A stretch of DNA of 64,000 bases, taken from JBKEBQ01 sp047973225 (lineage in GTDB: Bacteria; Bacillota_I; Bacilli_A; Erysipelotrichales; Erysipelotrichaceae). The DNA lies in contig JBKEBQ010000017.1 of NCBI GenBank assembly GCA_047973225.1, positions 15,521 through 79,520 on the forward strand, given 5' to 3'. The notes under the pieces are model-generated. The model was not told the origin of the DNA, made no database searches, and saw nothing but the letters and a program-made list of their open reading frames with translations. Below, in pieces: positions 25,842-34,977 of the stretch; position 1 is the stretch's first letter; every line of letters begins with the position of its first letter. Both the position numbers and the translations under genes were made by a program.

Positions 25842-26861
25842 ATGAAGAAAATTTTAAAAGTTATGTTCGTGAGTATTCTGGCGCTTAGTGTTGTGGCTTG
25901 TTCAAGTGAGTCATCATCAAATAAAAAAGAAGCGAGTAAGAAATTAACGGTTTATTCGCCACATCCAGCAGAAACGATTAATTTAGTAGTGAAAGAGTTT
26001 CAAGAACAAACAGGAATAGAAGTTGATATTGTAGCTGCAGGAACAGGTGAATTATTAAAACGTGTTGAATCTGAAGATGGCAGCCCATTAGGAGATGTTC
26101 TTTGGGGAGGTGGTGCGGAATCACTAGCTTCCTATAAAAAATATTTTGAGGCATATGAATCGAAAGAATTAGAGAATATAGATGCTAAATACTATGATCC
26201 AGAATTTAAATGGTTAGGGGAAAGTCCTCTGCCTATGGTTTTAATGTATAATACAAATTTAGTTACGGCAGCCAATGCTCCAAAATCATGGGAAGATGTT
26301 TTAAATTCAGAATTTAAAGGCAAAATTGCAATGGCGGATCCAGCTAAGAGTGGATCAGCGTATACAATTTTATCAACTATGGTACAAGCTTTTGGAAAAG
26401 ATGATGGAAAAGGGTGGAGTTTCATTGAAAAATTCTATGATAGTTTAGATGGTAAAATATTGTCTAGTTCATCTTCAGTATACAAAGGAGTGGCTGATGG
26501 AGAGTATGCGGTTGGATTGACCTTGGAAAAAGAAGCGATTAAATATGTCCTAAATGGAGCACCTGTTAAAATTGTATATCCAGAAGAAGGAACTTCAGCA
26601 ATTCCTGATGGTGTAGCTATTATTAAAGATGCTGAAAATATGGATAATGCAAAAAAGTTTATTGATTTTGTATTGAGTAAAGAAGTACAAGAAATTATGT
26701 CTAATGAGTTAAGTAGACGTTCAATTCGCGATGACGTAGATGCACCAGAAGGGCTTGATGCTTTATCTACAATTAAGCTTGTTGATTACGACTTTGATTG
26801 GGCTTCTACAGATAAAGAGAAAATTTTACAAGAATGGAAGAATATTGTTGTAGGAAAATAA
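25842..26861 (+). CDS. ABC transporter substrate-binding lipoprotein (FbpA/AfuA-like)
   Basis: A 339-residue lipoprotein with lipobox VVAC (Cys20) and a serine-rich linker. The fold begins KLTVYSPHPAETINLVVKEF and includes GKIAMADPAKSGSAY and YAVGLTLEKEA, which match the family of ferric, aminoethylphosphonate and hexose-phosphate binding proteins (AfuA group). GAGGAGG precedes the ATG. First gene of an operon with ATPase, permease and a YesM/YesN-like two-component system. A cre-like site and that sensor pair favour a sugar or sugar-phosphate ligand over iron; this is inference. Confidence 0.85.
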   Translation: MKKILKVMFVSILALSVVACSSESSSNKKEASKKLTVYSPHPAETINLVVKEFQEQTGIEVDIVAAGTGELLKRVESEDGSPLGDVLWGGGAESLASYKKYFEAYESKELENIDAKYYDPEFKWLGESPLPMVLMYNTNLVTAANAPKSWEDVLNSEFKGKIAMADPAKSGSAYTILSTMVQAFGKDDGKGWSFIEKFYDSLDGKILSSSSSVYKGVADGEYAVGLTLEKEAIKYVLNGAPVKIVYPEEGTSAIPDGVAIIKDAENMDNAKKFIDFVLSKEVQEIMSNELSRRSIRDDVDAPEGLDALSTIKLVDYDFDWASTDKEKILQEWKNIVVGK

Positions 26862-26865
26862 TAAA

Positions 26866-26886
26866 AAAAGAGGGAAACCTCTTTTT
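26866..26886 (+). terminator. Intra-operon attenuating hairpin after the binding-protein gene
   Basis: AAAAGAGG (26866-26873) and CCTCTTTT (26878-26885) with a GAAA-type loop and a T run. It lies between the binding-protein stop and the ATPase gene, so most transcripts would end here and the lipoprotein would be made in excess over the transporter core. Confidence 0.7.
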
Positions 26887-26911
26887 ACTTCAAGTATGTT
26901 AGGAGAAAAAT

Positions 26912-27976
26912 ATGAGTATAAATGTTGAGATTAAAAATACTGTAAAAAAGTATGGTGATTTTGTAGCGATCAATGATGTTTCGTTAGATATTCATGAGGG
27001 AGAATTCTTTACGCTTCTAGGTCCAAGTGGATGCGGAAAGACGACTTTATTGCGGATGATTGCTGGGTTTAACAGTATTGAAGCTGGAGAGATTTATTTT
27101 GGCGAGGAAATGATTAATCAAAAACCTGCACACAAAAGGGATATCGGAATGGTGTTTCAAAACTATGCAGTTTTTCCGCATTTAAGTATTTATGATAATG
27201 TAGGGTATGGTTTAAAAGCTAGAAAAATCCCAAAGAAAGAAGCACATGAGCGCATTATGAAAGCATTAGAGATAGTACAAATTGCTGATTTAAAAGATCG
27301 TATGCCATCAGCACTCTCAGGAGGGCAGCAACAACGCGTGGCCTTAGCAAGAGCCATTGTTATTGAACCAAAAATTTTATTGATGGATGAGCCTTTAAGT
27401 AATTTGGATGCAAAGCTACGAGTACAAATGCGTACAGTAATAAAAAAGTTACAAAAACATTTAAATATTACGACTATTTATGTAACCCATGATCAAGAAG
27501 AAGCATTAGCGATTTCTGATCGTATTGCAGTCATGAACAAAGGAGAGGTAATGCAATGTGATACACCAGAAGTTATATATCAAACACCTGCCAATCAATT
27601 TGTTTCGAATTTCATTGGAACATCTAATTTTTTGAAAGCTAAAGTTTGTGAAAGTGATAAGATTCAAATTGGTAGTTATACGTTTGAAAAGAAAGTCAGT
27701 GCTCATGTAGGAGATGAAGTATTGTTGTCTGTGCGTCCCGAACAGCTACGCTTTTCCGAGCAAAAAAAAGGAATTTTAGGAAATATTATGTTAGCTACTT
27801 TTTTAGGAGATTATATAAGTTATGAAATAGAATTAGAAAATAAAGAGATTATCGAAGTGAGTGAATATACACAAAACAACAAAAAAGTTCGGCAAAAAGG
27901 AGCAGTATACATATTTCCTATCGTAGATGATATTAATATTTATGATATAGAAGGAAAGGTGCATGTGAATGGTTAA
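26912..27976 (+). CDS. ABC transporter ATP-binding protein (PotA/FbpC-like, with TOBE domain)
   Basis: A 354-residue ATPase: Walker A GPSGCGKTT, Q-loop QNYAVFPHLS, signature LSGGQQQRVALARA, Walker B ILLMDEPLSNLD, switch YVTHDQEEA. The last 110 residues form a TOBE-type regulatory domain (VLLSVRPEQLRF), missing in the shorter paralogue at 8438. AGGAG precedes the ATG, 50 bases after the binding-protein gene, and its end overlaps the permease start by eight bases. Energy supply for the importer is certain; the substrate is not. Confidence 0.92.
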   Translation: MSINVEIKNTVKKYGDFVAINDVSLDIHEGEFFTLLGPSGCGKTTLLRMIAGFNSIEAGEIYFGEEMINQKPAHKRDIGMVFQNYAVFPHLSIYDNVGYGLKARKIPKKEAHERIMKALEIVQIADLKDRMPSALSGGQQQRVALARAIVIEPKILLMDEPLSNLDAKLRVQMRTVIKKLQKHLNITTIYVTHDQEEALAISDRIAVMNKGEVMQCDTPEVIYQTPANQFVSNFIGTSNFLKAKVCESDKIQIGSYTFEKKVSAHVGDEVLLSVRPEQLRFSEQKKGILGNIMLATFLGDYISYEIELENKEIIEVSEYTQNNKKVRQKGAVYIFPIVDDINIYDIEGKVHVNG

Positions 27977-29624
27977 GCAATTAAAATCAATAAAATGGGA
28001 TTTTTGGACATTTTCAAAAATTATGATTTTCGTAATTTTTTCATTATTTTTAATATATCCATTTGTTTCTTTGTTTTTTAGAAGTTTATTTGATTCGAAC
28101 GGAACGTTTTCACTACAGAATTTTCAAACGTTTTTTCAGTATGAATATTATTATTCAACACTAGCTAGATCGCTTTTAGTATCTGTAATCACAACTTTTT
28201 TAGCGGTCTTAATTGGGGTACCATTTGCCTATTTGACGACCCGCTATAATGTCTGGGGAAAAAGGATCATTAATGTTACGATTGTTATGTCACTGATGTC
28301 ACCACCTTTTATTGGTGCATATTCTTGGATTTTATTATTGGGAAGAAATGGTGTAGTTACAAATTTTTTCTCTAATATAGGCATTGCTCTTCCTCCAATT
28401 TATGGATTTACAGGCATTGTTTTGGTATTTACTTTGAAACTTTATCCCTATGTCTATTTATATGTTTCTGGTGCACTGGGAAGTATTGATAGTTCATTAG
28501 AAGAAGCAGCCGAAAATTTAGGTATGAATAAATTTAGGAGAATGTTGAGTGTTACTTTTCCTGTTATATTACCAACAATAGCAGCTGGAGCGGTTATGGT
28601 GTTCATGTCGAGTTTAGCAGATTTTGGTACACCGATGTTGATTGGTGAAGGGTATAAAGTGTTACCAGTTTTAGTATACGAAGAGTTTATGAGTGAGATG
28701 GGTGGAAATGCGGGATTAGCATCAGCACTCAGTATTATTGTTGTTGCTTGTTCTTTGGCTGTATTGCTTTTTCAAAAACGTATTGTGGATAAAAAAGTTT
28801 ATACAATGAGTACATTGCGACCACCAGCAATCATTAAATTAAAAGCGATACAACGAATTTTATTGTCAATACTTGCGTTTGTAATTGCAATGATCACTTT
28901 TCTGCCGCAAATTGTCGTTGTCATCACTTCCTTTATTAAAACAAAAGGACCAATGTTTACAAATGGTTTTAGTTTAGAGAGTTATAATACCATTTTTTAT
29001 AAGCTAGGAAATAACATAAAAAATACATTCACATTTTCTTTGGTTGCAATTATTTTAATTGTCGTGTTAGGAATTATTATCGCTTATTTGATTACGAAAA
29101 GAAAAAGTAGAACCTCAAGTATGCTAGATATTATCGTGATGTTTCCATATGTAATCCCTGGTGCCGTCTTAGGGATTGGCTTGGTGCTTGCTTTCAAAAA
29201 TCCGCCATTAGTATTAGTAGGAACCCCAATCATTATGATATTGTCTTATGTCATCCGTAAGATGCCTTATACCGTGCGCTCTTCTAGTGCTATTTTACAA
29301 CAAGTTGACCAAAGCGTCGAAGAAGCATCTATCAATCTTGGCGTATCTCCGATTCGCTCATTCTTTAAGATTACAGCAAGACTTATGCTACCTGGTATTG
29401 TATCTGGAGCAATTTTAAGTTGGATTAGTACAATAAATGAATTAAGTTCTAGTATAATGTTATATACAGGAAAAACAGCTACGATATCGGTTGCAATTTA
29501 TACTGAGGTAGTTAGGGCAAGTTTTGGAACGGCGGCAGCACTTGCAAGTATTTTAACTTTAGCTACCATTATTTCATTTATTTTGTTTGCGGTTGTAAGT
29601 AAGGGTAAAGTTTCTGTAGTATAA
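27969..29624 (+). CDS. ABC transporter double permease (FbpB-like, 551 aa)
   Basis: Twelve or so membrane segments in two halves of the binding-protein-dependent permease family. EAA loops appear as EEAAENLGMNKFRRMLSVTFP (about 177-197) and EEASINLGVSPIRSFFK (about 453-469). The start overlaps the ATPase gene by eight bases. The halves are the same length as those of the permease at 9213, but the order of polar loops differs. The pair is complete, with no sign of decay. Confidence 0.9.
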   Translation: MVKQLKSIKWDFWTFSKIMIFVIFSLFLIYPFVSLFFRSLFDSNGTFSLQNFQTFFQYEYYYSTLARSLLVSVITTFLAVLIGVPFAYLTTRYNVWGKRIINVTIVMSLMSPPFIGAYSWILLLGRNGVVTNFFSNIGIALPPIYGFTGIVLVFTLKLYPYVYLYVSGALGSIDSSLEEAAENLGMNKFRRMLSVTFPVILPTIAAGAVMVFMSSLADFGTPMLIGEGYKVLPVLVYEEFMSEMGGNAGLASALSIIVVACSLAVLLFQKRIVDKKVYTMSTLRPPAIIKLKAIQRILLSILAFVIAMITFLPQIVVVITSFIKTKGPMFTNGFSLESYNTIFYKLGNNIKNTFTFSLVAIILIVVLGIIIAYLITKRKSRTSSMLDIIVMFPYVIPGAVLGIGLVLAFKNPPLVLVGTPIIMILSYVIRKMPYTVRSSSAILQQVDQSVEEASINLGVSPIRSFFKITARLMLPGIVSGAILSWISTINELSSSIMLYTGKTATISVAIYTEVVRASFGTAAALASILTLATIISFILFAVVSKGKVSVV

Positions 29625-29636
29625 AAGGAGTGATAT

Positions 29637-31367
29637 ATGAAATTTAAACTAAGAAGAAGTTTTAAGCAAACAATCACAATTACTATGATTCTGATTTCGA
29701 CGCTTCCCATCGTAATTCTTGGTTTTTTTTCACTTTATTATATTAACGGTACGCTTACGCAAAGTGTTGAAGATCGATTAAAAGAAACTTTAATATCGAG
29801 TGATAAATTAATAAGCAACGCTTTAACACAGTATAAAGAAGGTATACAGTTACTGCTTGATGATGATCAAATTCGTCAGATTGCGATAAGTGATAAGTTG
29901 AAAGAAGAAGATATCAATTATTTAAAAAGTCAATTGTATGGATTCGTAGGTAGTCAAAGTGAATATATAAATATTTATATGATCAAAGATAATGGAGAAT
30001 ATTATGGCAGTAATGAATTGCCGGAACGTTATCAAATTCCTTTATATAAAAACTGGGGGATTTATCGAGAAGTCAATAAAAGCGGATCGATATTCTTATA
30101 TCCAAATAATACGAGGATGTCTTCTCAATTTCAAAATGCGCTATCTTTTATAGGCAAAGTCGAGGTTGAATCTACTATAAAGGCGTATATAATATTAGAT
30201 ATATCTAGCGAATATCTTCAAAATATAATTCGAACTGTAAAAAGAACATCATTTGGATATACGCAATTTATTGTTACATCATCTTCAAATGAGATCATTT
30301 ATAATGATTCAGCATTCACAAATTCCATTCATTTTTTAGACAATGTATTTCAATATGATCGCTTTTCTGTCGAAAATGCAAAAGAAATTTCTGTGGAACT
30401 AAATGCTATGCTCATGGAGTCTTATACGAATAAGGAATATCAGTTTACATATTATGGACTAATTCCTAAATCGGTATTAGATTCACAAAGTAAAGCGCTT
30501 TTTTGGGTGTTTGCGATTTTAACCTTGATGGTTTTCTTTGTGGCTTTGCTTATTGGGATTATTTCAAGCCAGAAAATTTCCGCACCAATTGTCGCATTAG
30601 CGAATAGTATGCGTGATTATGAAGAGGGAAATGACAATAAAATTATTGAAGGAAAAAGAGAAAATGAAATTGACGAAATATATTTTCAATTTCACCATTT
30701 GATGAAGCGAATAAATGAATTTTATAAAGAAGATTTAGAAAAACAAAGTTTGTTGCGGCAGGCAGAGATTAAATCTTTAATGGCACAAATAAATCCACAT
30801 TTTTTATATAATACACTTGAGTCTATTAAGTGGAAGGCGAAATTAAAAGAAACAGAAGACATTGCAATTATGGTAAGTGAATTGGGCGTTTTATTGAAAG
30901 CGAGCATGGATACACGAACAACGCTTGTTAGTGTAAAAGAAGAAATTAAATTTGTTGAAAGTTATATGAGTCTTCAACAATTTAGGTATACAGATCGTTT
31001 TCATTTCGAAATGGTAATTGAAGAAGGGGCATTGGCGTATATTATTCCGAAATTAATCCTTCAGCCGATTATTGAAAATTCGATTATTCATGGGATTGAG
31101 CCTTTATCTACAAAAGGAACAATTGAATTGTATGTTTGGGTAGTAGAAGCATTTTTGTTTTTTTCAATATCAGATAATGGGATTGGAAGTGATTTGACGT
31201 TTGAAGAAATTTTGAAAATGAATTCAAAAAGCATTGGTTTACATAACGTGAACCAAAGAATTAAACTATACTATGGAGATGAATACGAATTGAAATGGCA
31301 AAGTGAAAAAGCAAAAGGAACAATTGTATTAATTCAAATTCCTCTTCATATGAAAGGAGATGTGTAG
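29637..31367 (+). CDS. YesM-type sensor histidine kinase
   Basis: A 576-residue membrane kinase: first membrane segment about 14-36, an extracytoplasmic sensor of about 240 residues, second segment about 285-307, a HAMP region (SQKISAPIVALANSM), then the His_kinase domain with the phospho-acceptor in QINPHFLYNTLESIKWKA and an HATPase domain (NSIIHGI, DNGIGS, IGLHNVNQRI). This architecture marks the YesM/LytS-like class that pairs with AraC-type regulators and usually watches sugar uptake. AAGGAGTG stands before the ATG, 12 bases after the permease gene. The regulator overlaps its stop by one base. Confidence 0.92.
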   Translation: MKFKLRRSFKQTITITMILISTLPIVILGFFSLYYINGTLTQSVEDRLKETLISSDKLISNALTQYKEGIQLLLDDDQIRQIAISDKLKEEDINYLKSQLYGFVGSQSEYINIYMIKDNGEYYGSNELPERYQIPLYKNWGIYREVNKSGSIFLYPNNTRMSSQFQNALSFIGKVEVESTIKAYIILDISSEYLQNIIRTVKRTSFGYTQFIVTSSSNEIIYNDSAFTNSIHFLDNVFQYDRFSVENAKEISVELNAMLMESYTNKEYQFTYYGLIPKSVLDSQSKALFWVFAILTLMVFFVALLIGIISSQKISAPIVALANSMRDYEEGNDNKIIEGKRENEIDEIYFQFHHLMKRINEFYKEDLEKQSLLRQAEIKSLMAQINPHFLYNTLESIKWKAKLKETEDIAIMVSELGVLLKASMDTRTTLVSVKEEIKFVESYMSLQQFRYTDRFHFEMVIEEGALAYIIPKLILQPIIENSIIHGIEPLSTKGTIELYVWVVEAFLFFSISDNGIGSDLTFEEILKMNSKSIGLHNVNQRIKLYYGDEYELKWQSEKAKGTIVLIQIPLHMKGDV

Positions 31368-32149
31368 TGTTTCGAATTGTCATTGTGGAAGATGAAATCA
31401 GTGTTCGCCGCGGGTTGGTTATGGGGGTGGACTGGCATGAGCTTGACTGTCAAGTTATTGGTGATGCAGAAAATGGGGAAGAAGGGTTGCAGATTATCAA
31501 GAAATTAAAACCCGATATTGTTATTAGTGATATCCAGATGCCAAAGATGACAGGAATCACTATGATGAGTTTTGTGTTAAAAAAACAAACAGCGGTGTTT
31601 ATTGTTTTGAGTGCATATAATGAATTTGCATATGTGCAAGATGCATTAAAGCTTGGGGCGGTTGATTATTTATTAAAGCCGTTTAAAGATGAAGAACTTA
31701 TAACAGCGATTAATCGAGCAAAACAAAAGGTGGAACGACACCAAGTGTTTGAACAAAAACAACAATTTACAAAAGCTGAAATGATAACTACAATTGATCG
31801 ATATTTATCAAAAAGTAAAAATAGTAAACACAGGAATATTATTAAAATTTTAAGTTTCATTCATGAAAATTATGATAAAGAGATTAATTTAAACGAAACC
31901 GCTTTTCAGATGGAAGTATCAGAGAGTTATTTGAGTCGACTGTTTCGAGAAGAAACAAGTTACAGTTTTCATGAATATCTAACGATTTATCGTATAAAAA
32001 TAGCTTGTGAAATGTTAAAGGATCCAAATATAAAAATATATGAAGTGGCACTTGCAACAGGATATAGGGAGCAACGATATTTTAGTATTGTTTTCAAAAA
32101 GTATATGGGCGTCACCCCTGGTCATTATAAAGAGCAGTTTTTGCAATAA
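31367..32149 (+). CDS. YesN-type response regulator with AraC DNA-binding domain
   Basis: A 260-residue regulator starting at a GTG with AAAGGAG upstream, overlapping the kinase stop by one base. The receiver has IVEDEISVRRG, the acceptor aspartate in DIVISDIQMPKMTG (near residue 54) and LLKPF. After a linker, the C-terminal AraC/XylS domain (about 160-258) shows ESYLSRLFREETSYSFHEYL and YREQRYFSIVFKKYMGVTPG. It probably activates the operon at 25842 in response to the transporter's ligand. The operon ends here. Confidence 0.92.
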   Translation: MFRIVIVEDEISVRRGLVMGVDWHELDCQVIGDAENGEEGLQIIKKLKPDIVISDIQMPKMTGITMMSFVLKKQTAVFIVLSAYNEFAYVQDALKLGAVDYLLKPFKDEELITAINRAKQKVERHQVFEQKQQFTKAEMITTIDRYLSKSKNSKHRNIIKILSFIHENYDKEINLNETAFQMEVSESYLSRLFREETSYSFHEYLTIYRIKIACEMLKDPNIKIYEVALATGYREQRYFSIVFKKYMGVTPGHYKEQFLQ

Positions 32150-32329
32150 AGAACATTTTTGAAGTTATGAATACTTTGATATCCTATCATTATTTTTGTG
32201 AATTGAATATAATAGCTAGGTACATTTTAGTATGCCCATGGCTTTTTTTAAAATACATACAACGTATCCTTTAAATTTTTATTTTCTCTTTGTAATCTAG
32301 CTAGTGGTACTATGTCAAGAAAGTGGACA

Positions 32330-32510
32330 ACCTAAACGTAGACACTTGGGGGTGCGGACAAAATCTTGGACCAACATAATTTGGTTTTGTATATACATCG
32401 CAATTCCTTTTGCATTTTCCCTGCTGCATCCCATGCCGTCTCTACCATCCAGCCTGCTGCACTAACAGCCATCCCACTTATACCGCCTGCCTTAGCACAA
32501 CTACTCACAT
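32330..32510. other. Compositionally unusual DNA at the truncated end of the bacteriocin-permease relic
   Basis: This 180-base stretch is visibly richer in G and C than everything around it (for example CCTGCTGCACTAACAGCC). It contains paired GTGGACAA and TGGACCAA-like motifs at 32322-32375, as found at ends of IS3-type elements. The minus-strand frame through it (Ala/Gly-rich, GGISGMAVSAAGWM) has no start context that I trust. It abuts the point where the permease relic loses its C-terminus. It is probably a leftover of an insertion or recombination. Between 32150 and 32330 I see no gene. Confidence 0.35.
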
Positions 32511-33403
32511 ATTGATGAAATAAGGAAGCAAGCAACAAAAACAAGGAGTTGAAAAATAAACAGGATGAAAAAATATTGGAAAGTGGAATCTTGAATAAAG
32601 GTGCGTTGTAAGATAAGCGATAGGATTACAAAACCAAAGGGAACTAAGAATAAACTAGCATTTAATTCCATCCATATCTTGATATTGGAATAACCCAAAA
32701 GTTTCAAAACACCGATTTCTTTTAATTTTGTTATTGGATAAAAAATATTGGTGACAAAAAAGATGCTAGCAAGGATGACGCTTATAATCAAAGCGATCCA
32801 ATAAAACATTCCAATTAGGGCGATATCATCGTGTAAAGATTGCGTAAGTTCGTCTGTGGGAATACCCGTATAGATGCTTAAGCTTTCCACAGCCTTCTTT
32901 TGCGCAGTAGTATCCTTTCCAATAGTTGTATAATTAGCATTTATGGTTGTTCCTTCTTTTTGAAAAAACTTTTCTAAAGAAAGAATTTCCATACTTTGGT
33001 CTTGAAATAAATCTTTAATGATACCAACTTGATGCTTATCATTTTCGTGCTTAGTTGCGACACTTTCATTATTGTTTTTAGGAAATCTACCTTCCTGTAA
33101 TTCTAAATTTGTATTATCAAAAAATCGTTTGTATAAACGCCAGACTTATAAACTTTCATTTTTTTATTTTCATATACATAGTCTGTACGGATGATGCTGA
33201 CATCATATTCTTTACTGATGGTAAGTAGGCTACTTAAAAAATCATCTTTTCGAAATCTAACCCACTAATATTGACAACAACTTCACTACCGGTTTTATCA
33301 AACTTAATTAATTTTTCATTATTATCCGTTTTTTGTTGCATGCCATATGCAAAACTAATCAAAGCAGAAATAAAGCAAAGCAAAACAATCATCATTTTTT
33401 CAT
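32501..33403 (-). pseudogene. Bacteriocin-associated FtsX-like membrane protein (lactococcin 972 group), decayed
   Basis: The ATG at 33403 follows AGAGGTTC but the frame is lost within three codons in an A run; the protein resumes MMIVLLCFISALISF (membrane segment). A second shift near 33245 and an interruption near 33120 follow, after which LQEGRFPKNN leads into an open frame to 32501 with SLEKFFQKEG, three further membrane segments and KEIGVLKLLGYSNIKIW. That last pattern is typical of FtsX-like permeases. The normal family length is about 650-700 residues; here about 300 remain and the C-terminus is lost at the GC-rich junction. Located immediately downstream of a lactococcin 972 relic, as in intact loci. 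Confidence 0.75.
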
Positions 33404-33498
33404 AAGAACCTCTATTAAATTTTTTTATTCAAATCCATAATAACAATTAGCACCCCAGAAAACAGTGATCCTTGATTTTTCTCAAGAACCTCTTTTCT

Positions 33499-33701
33499 TC
33501 ACAGATTTACTTTTTGACCACCTTTGATTACACTACTTGAATGTCGTTTGCTAAGGTGAAGGAAATCCGAATACGTACCAGTAATACCTACTCCATAACT
33601 CCATTGCCTTCGTGTGGGTATAATGTAGTAGCAGCCACACTTGTAAATGTTGCACTCAAAAGAATGAGAAAAGCGAATACAACAAATATTTTCCTTTTCA
33701 T
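33499..33701 (-). pseudogene. Lactococcin 972-family bacteriocin, frameshifted
   Basis: The frame opens at ATG 33701 after AAGGAG and encodes a signal peptide (MKRKIFVVFAFLILLSATF, cleavage near VAA). It stops at GVME because one base is missing near 33620. In the next frame the mature core reads WSYGVGITGTYSDFLHLSKRH and continues SSSVIKGG to a stop at 33499. That matches lactococcin 972 (W-x-x-G-x-G, Y-S-[ND]-x-x-H-x-S-K-x-H-S). The mature peptide would be about 45 residues, shorter than the usual 65. The permease relic lies directly downstream, so this was a complete bacteriocin operon. Confidence 0.8.
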
Positions 33702-33935
33702 AAAACTTCTCCTTTCAGTTTATTTATATATTATATATAATGTCAAGTTATTGCCCACTTGCAATGTTTGTATGCAAAAGATATACAGGCTTCAAAGTAC
33801 GTACAATGATCTCCTTTAAAACGCGCATAAACAGTGCCCATGATATGATGCCATCTATTCAATGGAGAGAACCATATAGGCATTTGCGGTTGTTTTTTTA
33901 AACAAGAGAGATACAATGTAAATAAAGGAGGCCTT

Positions 33936-34382
33936 ATGAAATATGAAATCAAAATAGATCCCAAACAAACGGAGCCTAAAGTGGTAATTACAACAAATAA
34001 TATTACAGAAGAGATAAGCGAGCTTATAAAAATACTAGACAATAAACGAGGGTTTTTGGTTGGATATAAAGAAAAAACGATGAGAATGCTAAACTATGAA
34101 AACATCATTCATTTTTATACATATGATAGAAAAGTCTTGGCTGCTACCAAGAATGATGCGTATGAAGTAAAGCAAAGACTGTATGATTTAGAAGAAGCAT
34201 TGGAAAAGTATTGCTTTGTTAGAATTTCGAATACGGAAATTATCAATTTGAAACAAGTAGTAGAATTTTCTTTGGAGTTTAATGGATTCGTTTCTGTGCT
34301 ATTAAAAAATAACATAAAAACCTATGTATCAAGAAGAAATGTAAAAAAGATAAAGAAAATATTGCAGATAGGAGGAAATTAA
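33936..34382 (+). CDS. LytTR-domain transcriptional regulator
   Basis: A 148-residue protein. An N-terminal segment of about 50 residues is followed by a LytTR DNA-binding domain: GYKEKTMRMLNYENIIHFYT, KQRLYDLEEAL, FVRISNTEIINL and FVSVLLKNNIKTYVSRRNVKKI. There is no receiver domain, so activity is set by abundance or a partner. AAGGAGGCC is a strong ribosome binding site. It is co-transcribed with a DUF3021 membrane protein starting two bases later, a well-known pair in Firmicutes in which the membrane protein inhibits the regulator. It could control nearby bacteriocin genes, but no direct-repeat target is evident. Confidence 0.88.
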   Translation: MKYEIKIDPKQTEPKVVITTNNITEEISELIKILDNKRGFLVGYKEKTMRMLNYENIIHFYTYDRKVLAATKNDAYEVKQRLYDLEEALEKYCFVRISNTEIINLKQVVEFSLEFNGFVSVLLKNNIKTYVSRRNVKKIKKILQIGGN

Positions 34383-34383
34383 G

Positions 34384-34830
34384 ATGAGTATAAGAATAAA
34401 AAAAATAATGAAAACAATAGTGGTGGGATCACTGTTAGGAATTGCAATTGGGTATTTAATAACATTATTAATGTCCGCAATTTTCGCAAATGGGGAATTT
34501 ACATTAACACCTGCCTTTATTAAAAATTACGATAGCGAAATTTTAGCTTTTAAATCCCAAACATTGATGTGGGCAGTGGTTGGAATCGTCTTCGCCGTTT
34601 GTAATTTTATTTGGTCAAATGATTGGAGCCTTAGGAAACGGACGTTACTTACCATGTTTATTTATCTAACTACGTTATTGTGTGCCGCATATATTGGCAA
34701 GTGGATCGTGTTTGAAGGAATTCAGATAACCATGTTTATTTTAATTTTCTTTGCAATTTTTGCGGCAATATGGGGGGTAGAATATTTCTTGACAAAAAAG
34801 GATGTTGAAGAACTGAATAAACGTTTGTAA
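34384..34830 (+). CDS. DUF3021 membrane protein
   Basis: A 148-residue protein with four hydrophobic segments (about 11-35, 58-78, 84-104 and 112-132) and the family layout of DUF3021: FTLTPAFIKNYDSEI in the first outer loop and WSLRKRTLLTMFIYL between segments. GGAGG sits eight bases before the ATG, which comes directly after the LytTR gene's stop. It probably acts as the membrane-bound partner of that regulator. Function beyond that pairing is not established. Confidence 0.85.
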   Translation: MSIRIKKIMKTIVVGSLLGIAIGYLITLLMSAIFANGEFTLTPAFIKNYDSEILAFKSQTLMWAVVGIVFAVCNFIWSNDWSLRKRTLLTMFIYLTTLLCAAYIGKWIVFEGIQITMFILIFFAIFAAIWGVEYFLTKKDVEELNKRL

Positions 34831-34940
34831 GGTTTATGCATCAATGTTTGTGTGTTGATGCTAACCTATGCATATGTTTTTTGCTTAAATGAAAATTTTT
34901 GTATTATCAATACGATGGCAGCAGAAAAAAGAAATATTCT

Positions 34941-34969
34941 TTGCAATCAAGACGGTCTTTTGGTATATT
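34941..34969 (+). promoter_or_regulatory. Promoter of the rpsF-ssb-rpsR operon
   Basis: TTGCAA (34941-34946), 17-base spacer, then TGG plus TATATT (34961-34969), an extended -10. The transcript should begin near 34976, right before the leader hairpins. Confidence 0.7.
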
Positions 34970-34977
34970 ATATAAGC

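Noticed and set aside
25842..29624. Naming the second importer FbpABC (ferric iron)
   Set aside because: The regulatory context is of the carbohydrate type and no iron-box or siderophore gene is near; the substrate was left open.
33743..34042. A 99-codon minus-strand frame with a transposase-like feel (Trp, His and Tyr-rich middle)
   Set aside because: It overlaps the start of the LytTR gene and I could not match any transposase motif; it is left unassigned rather than annotated.
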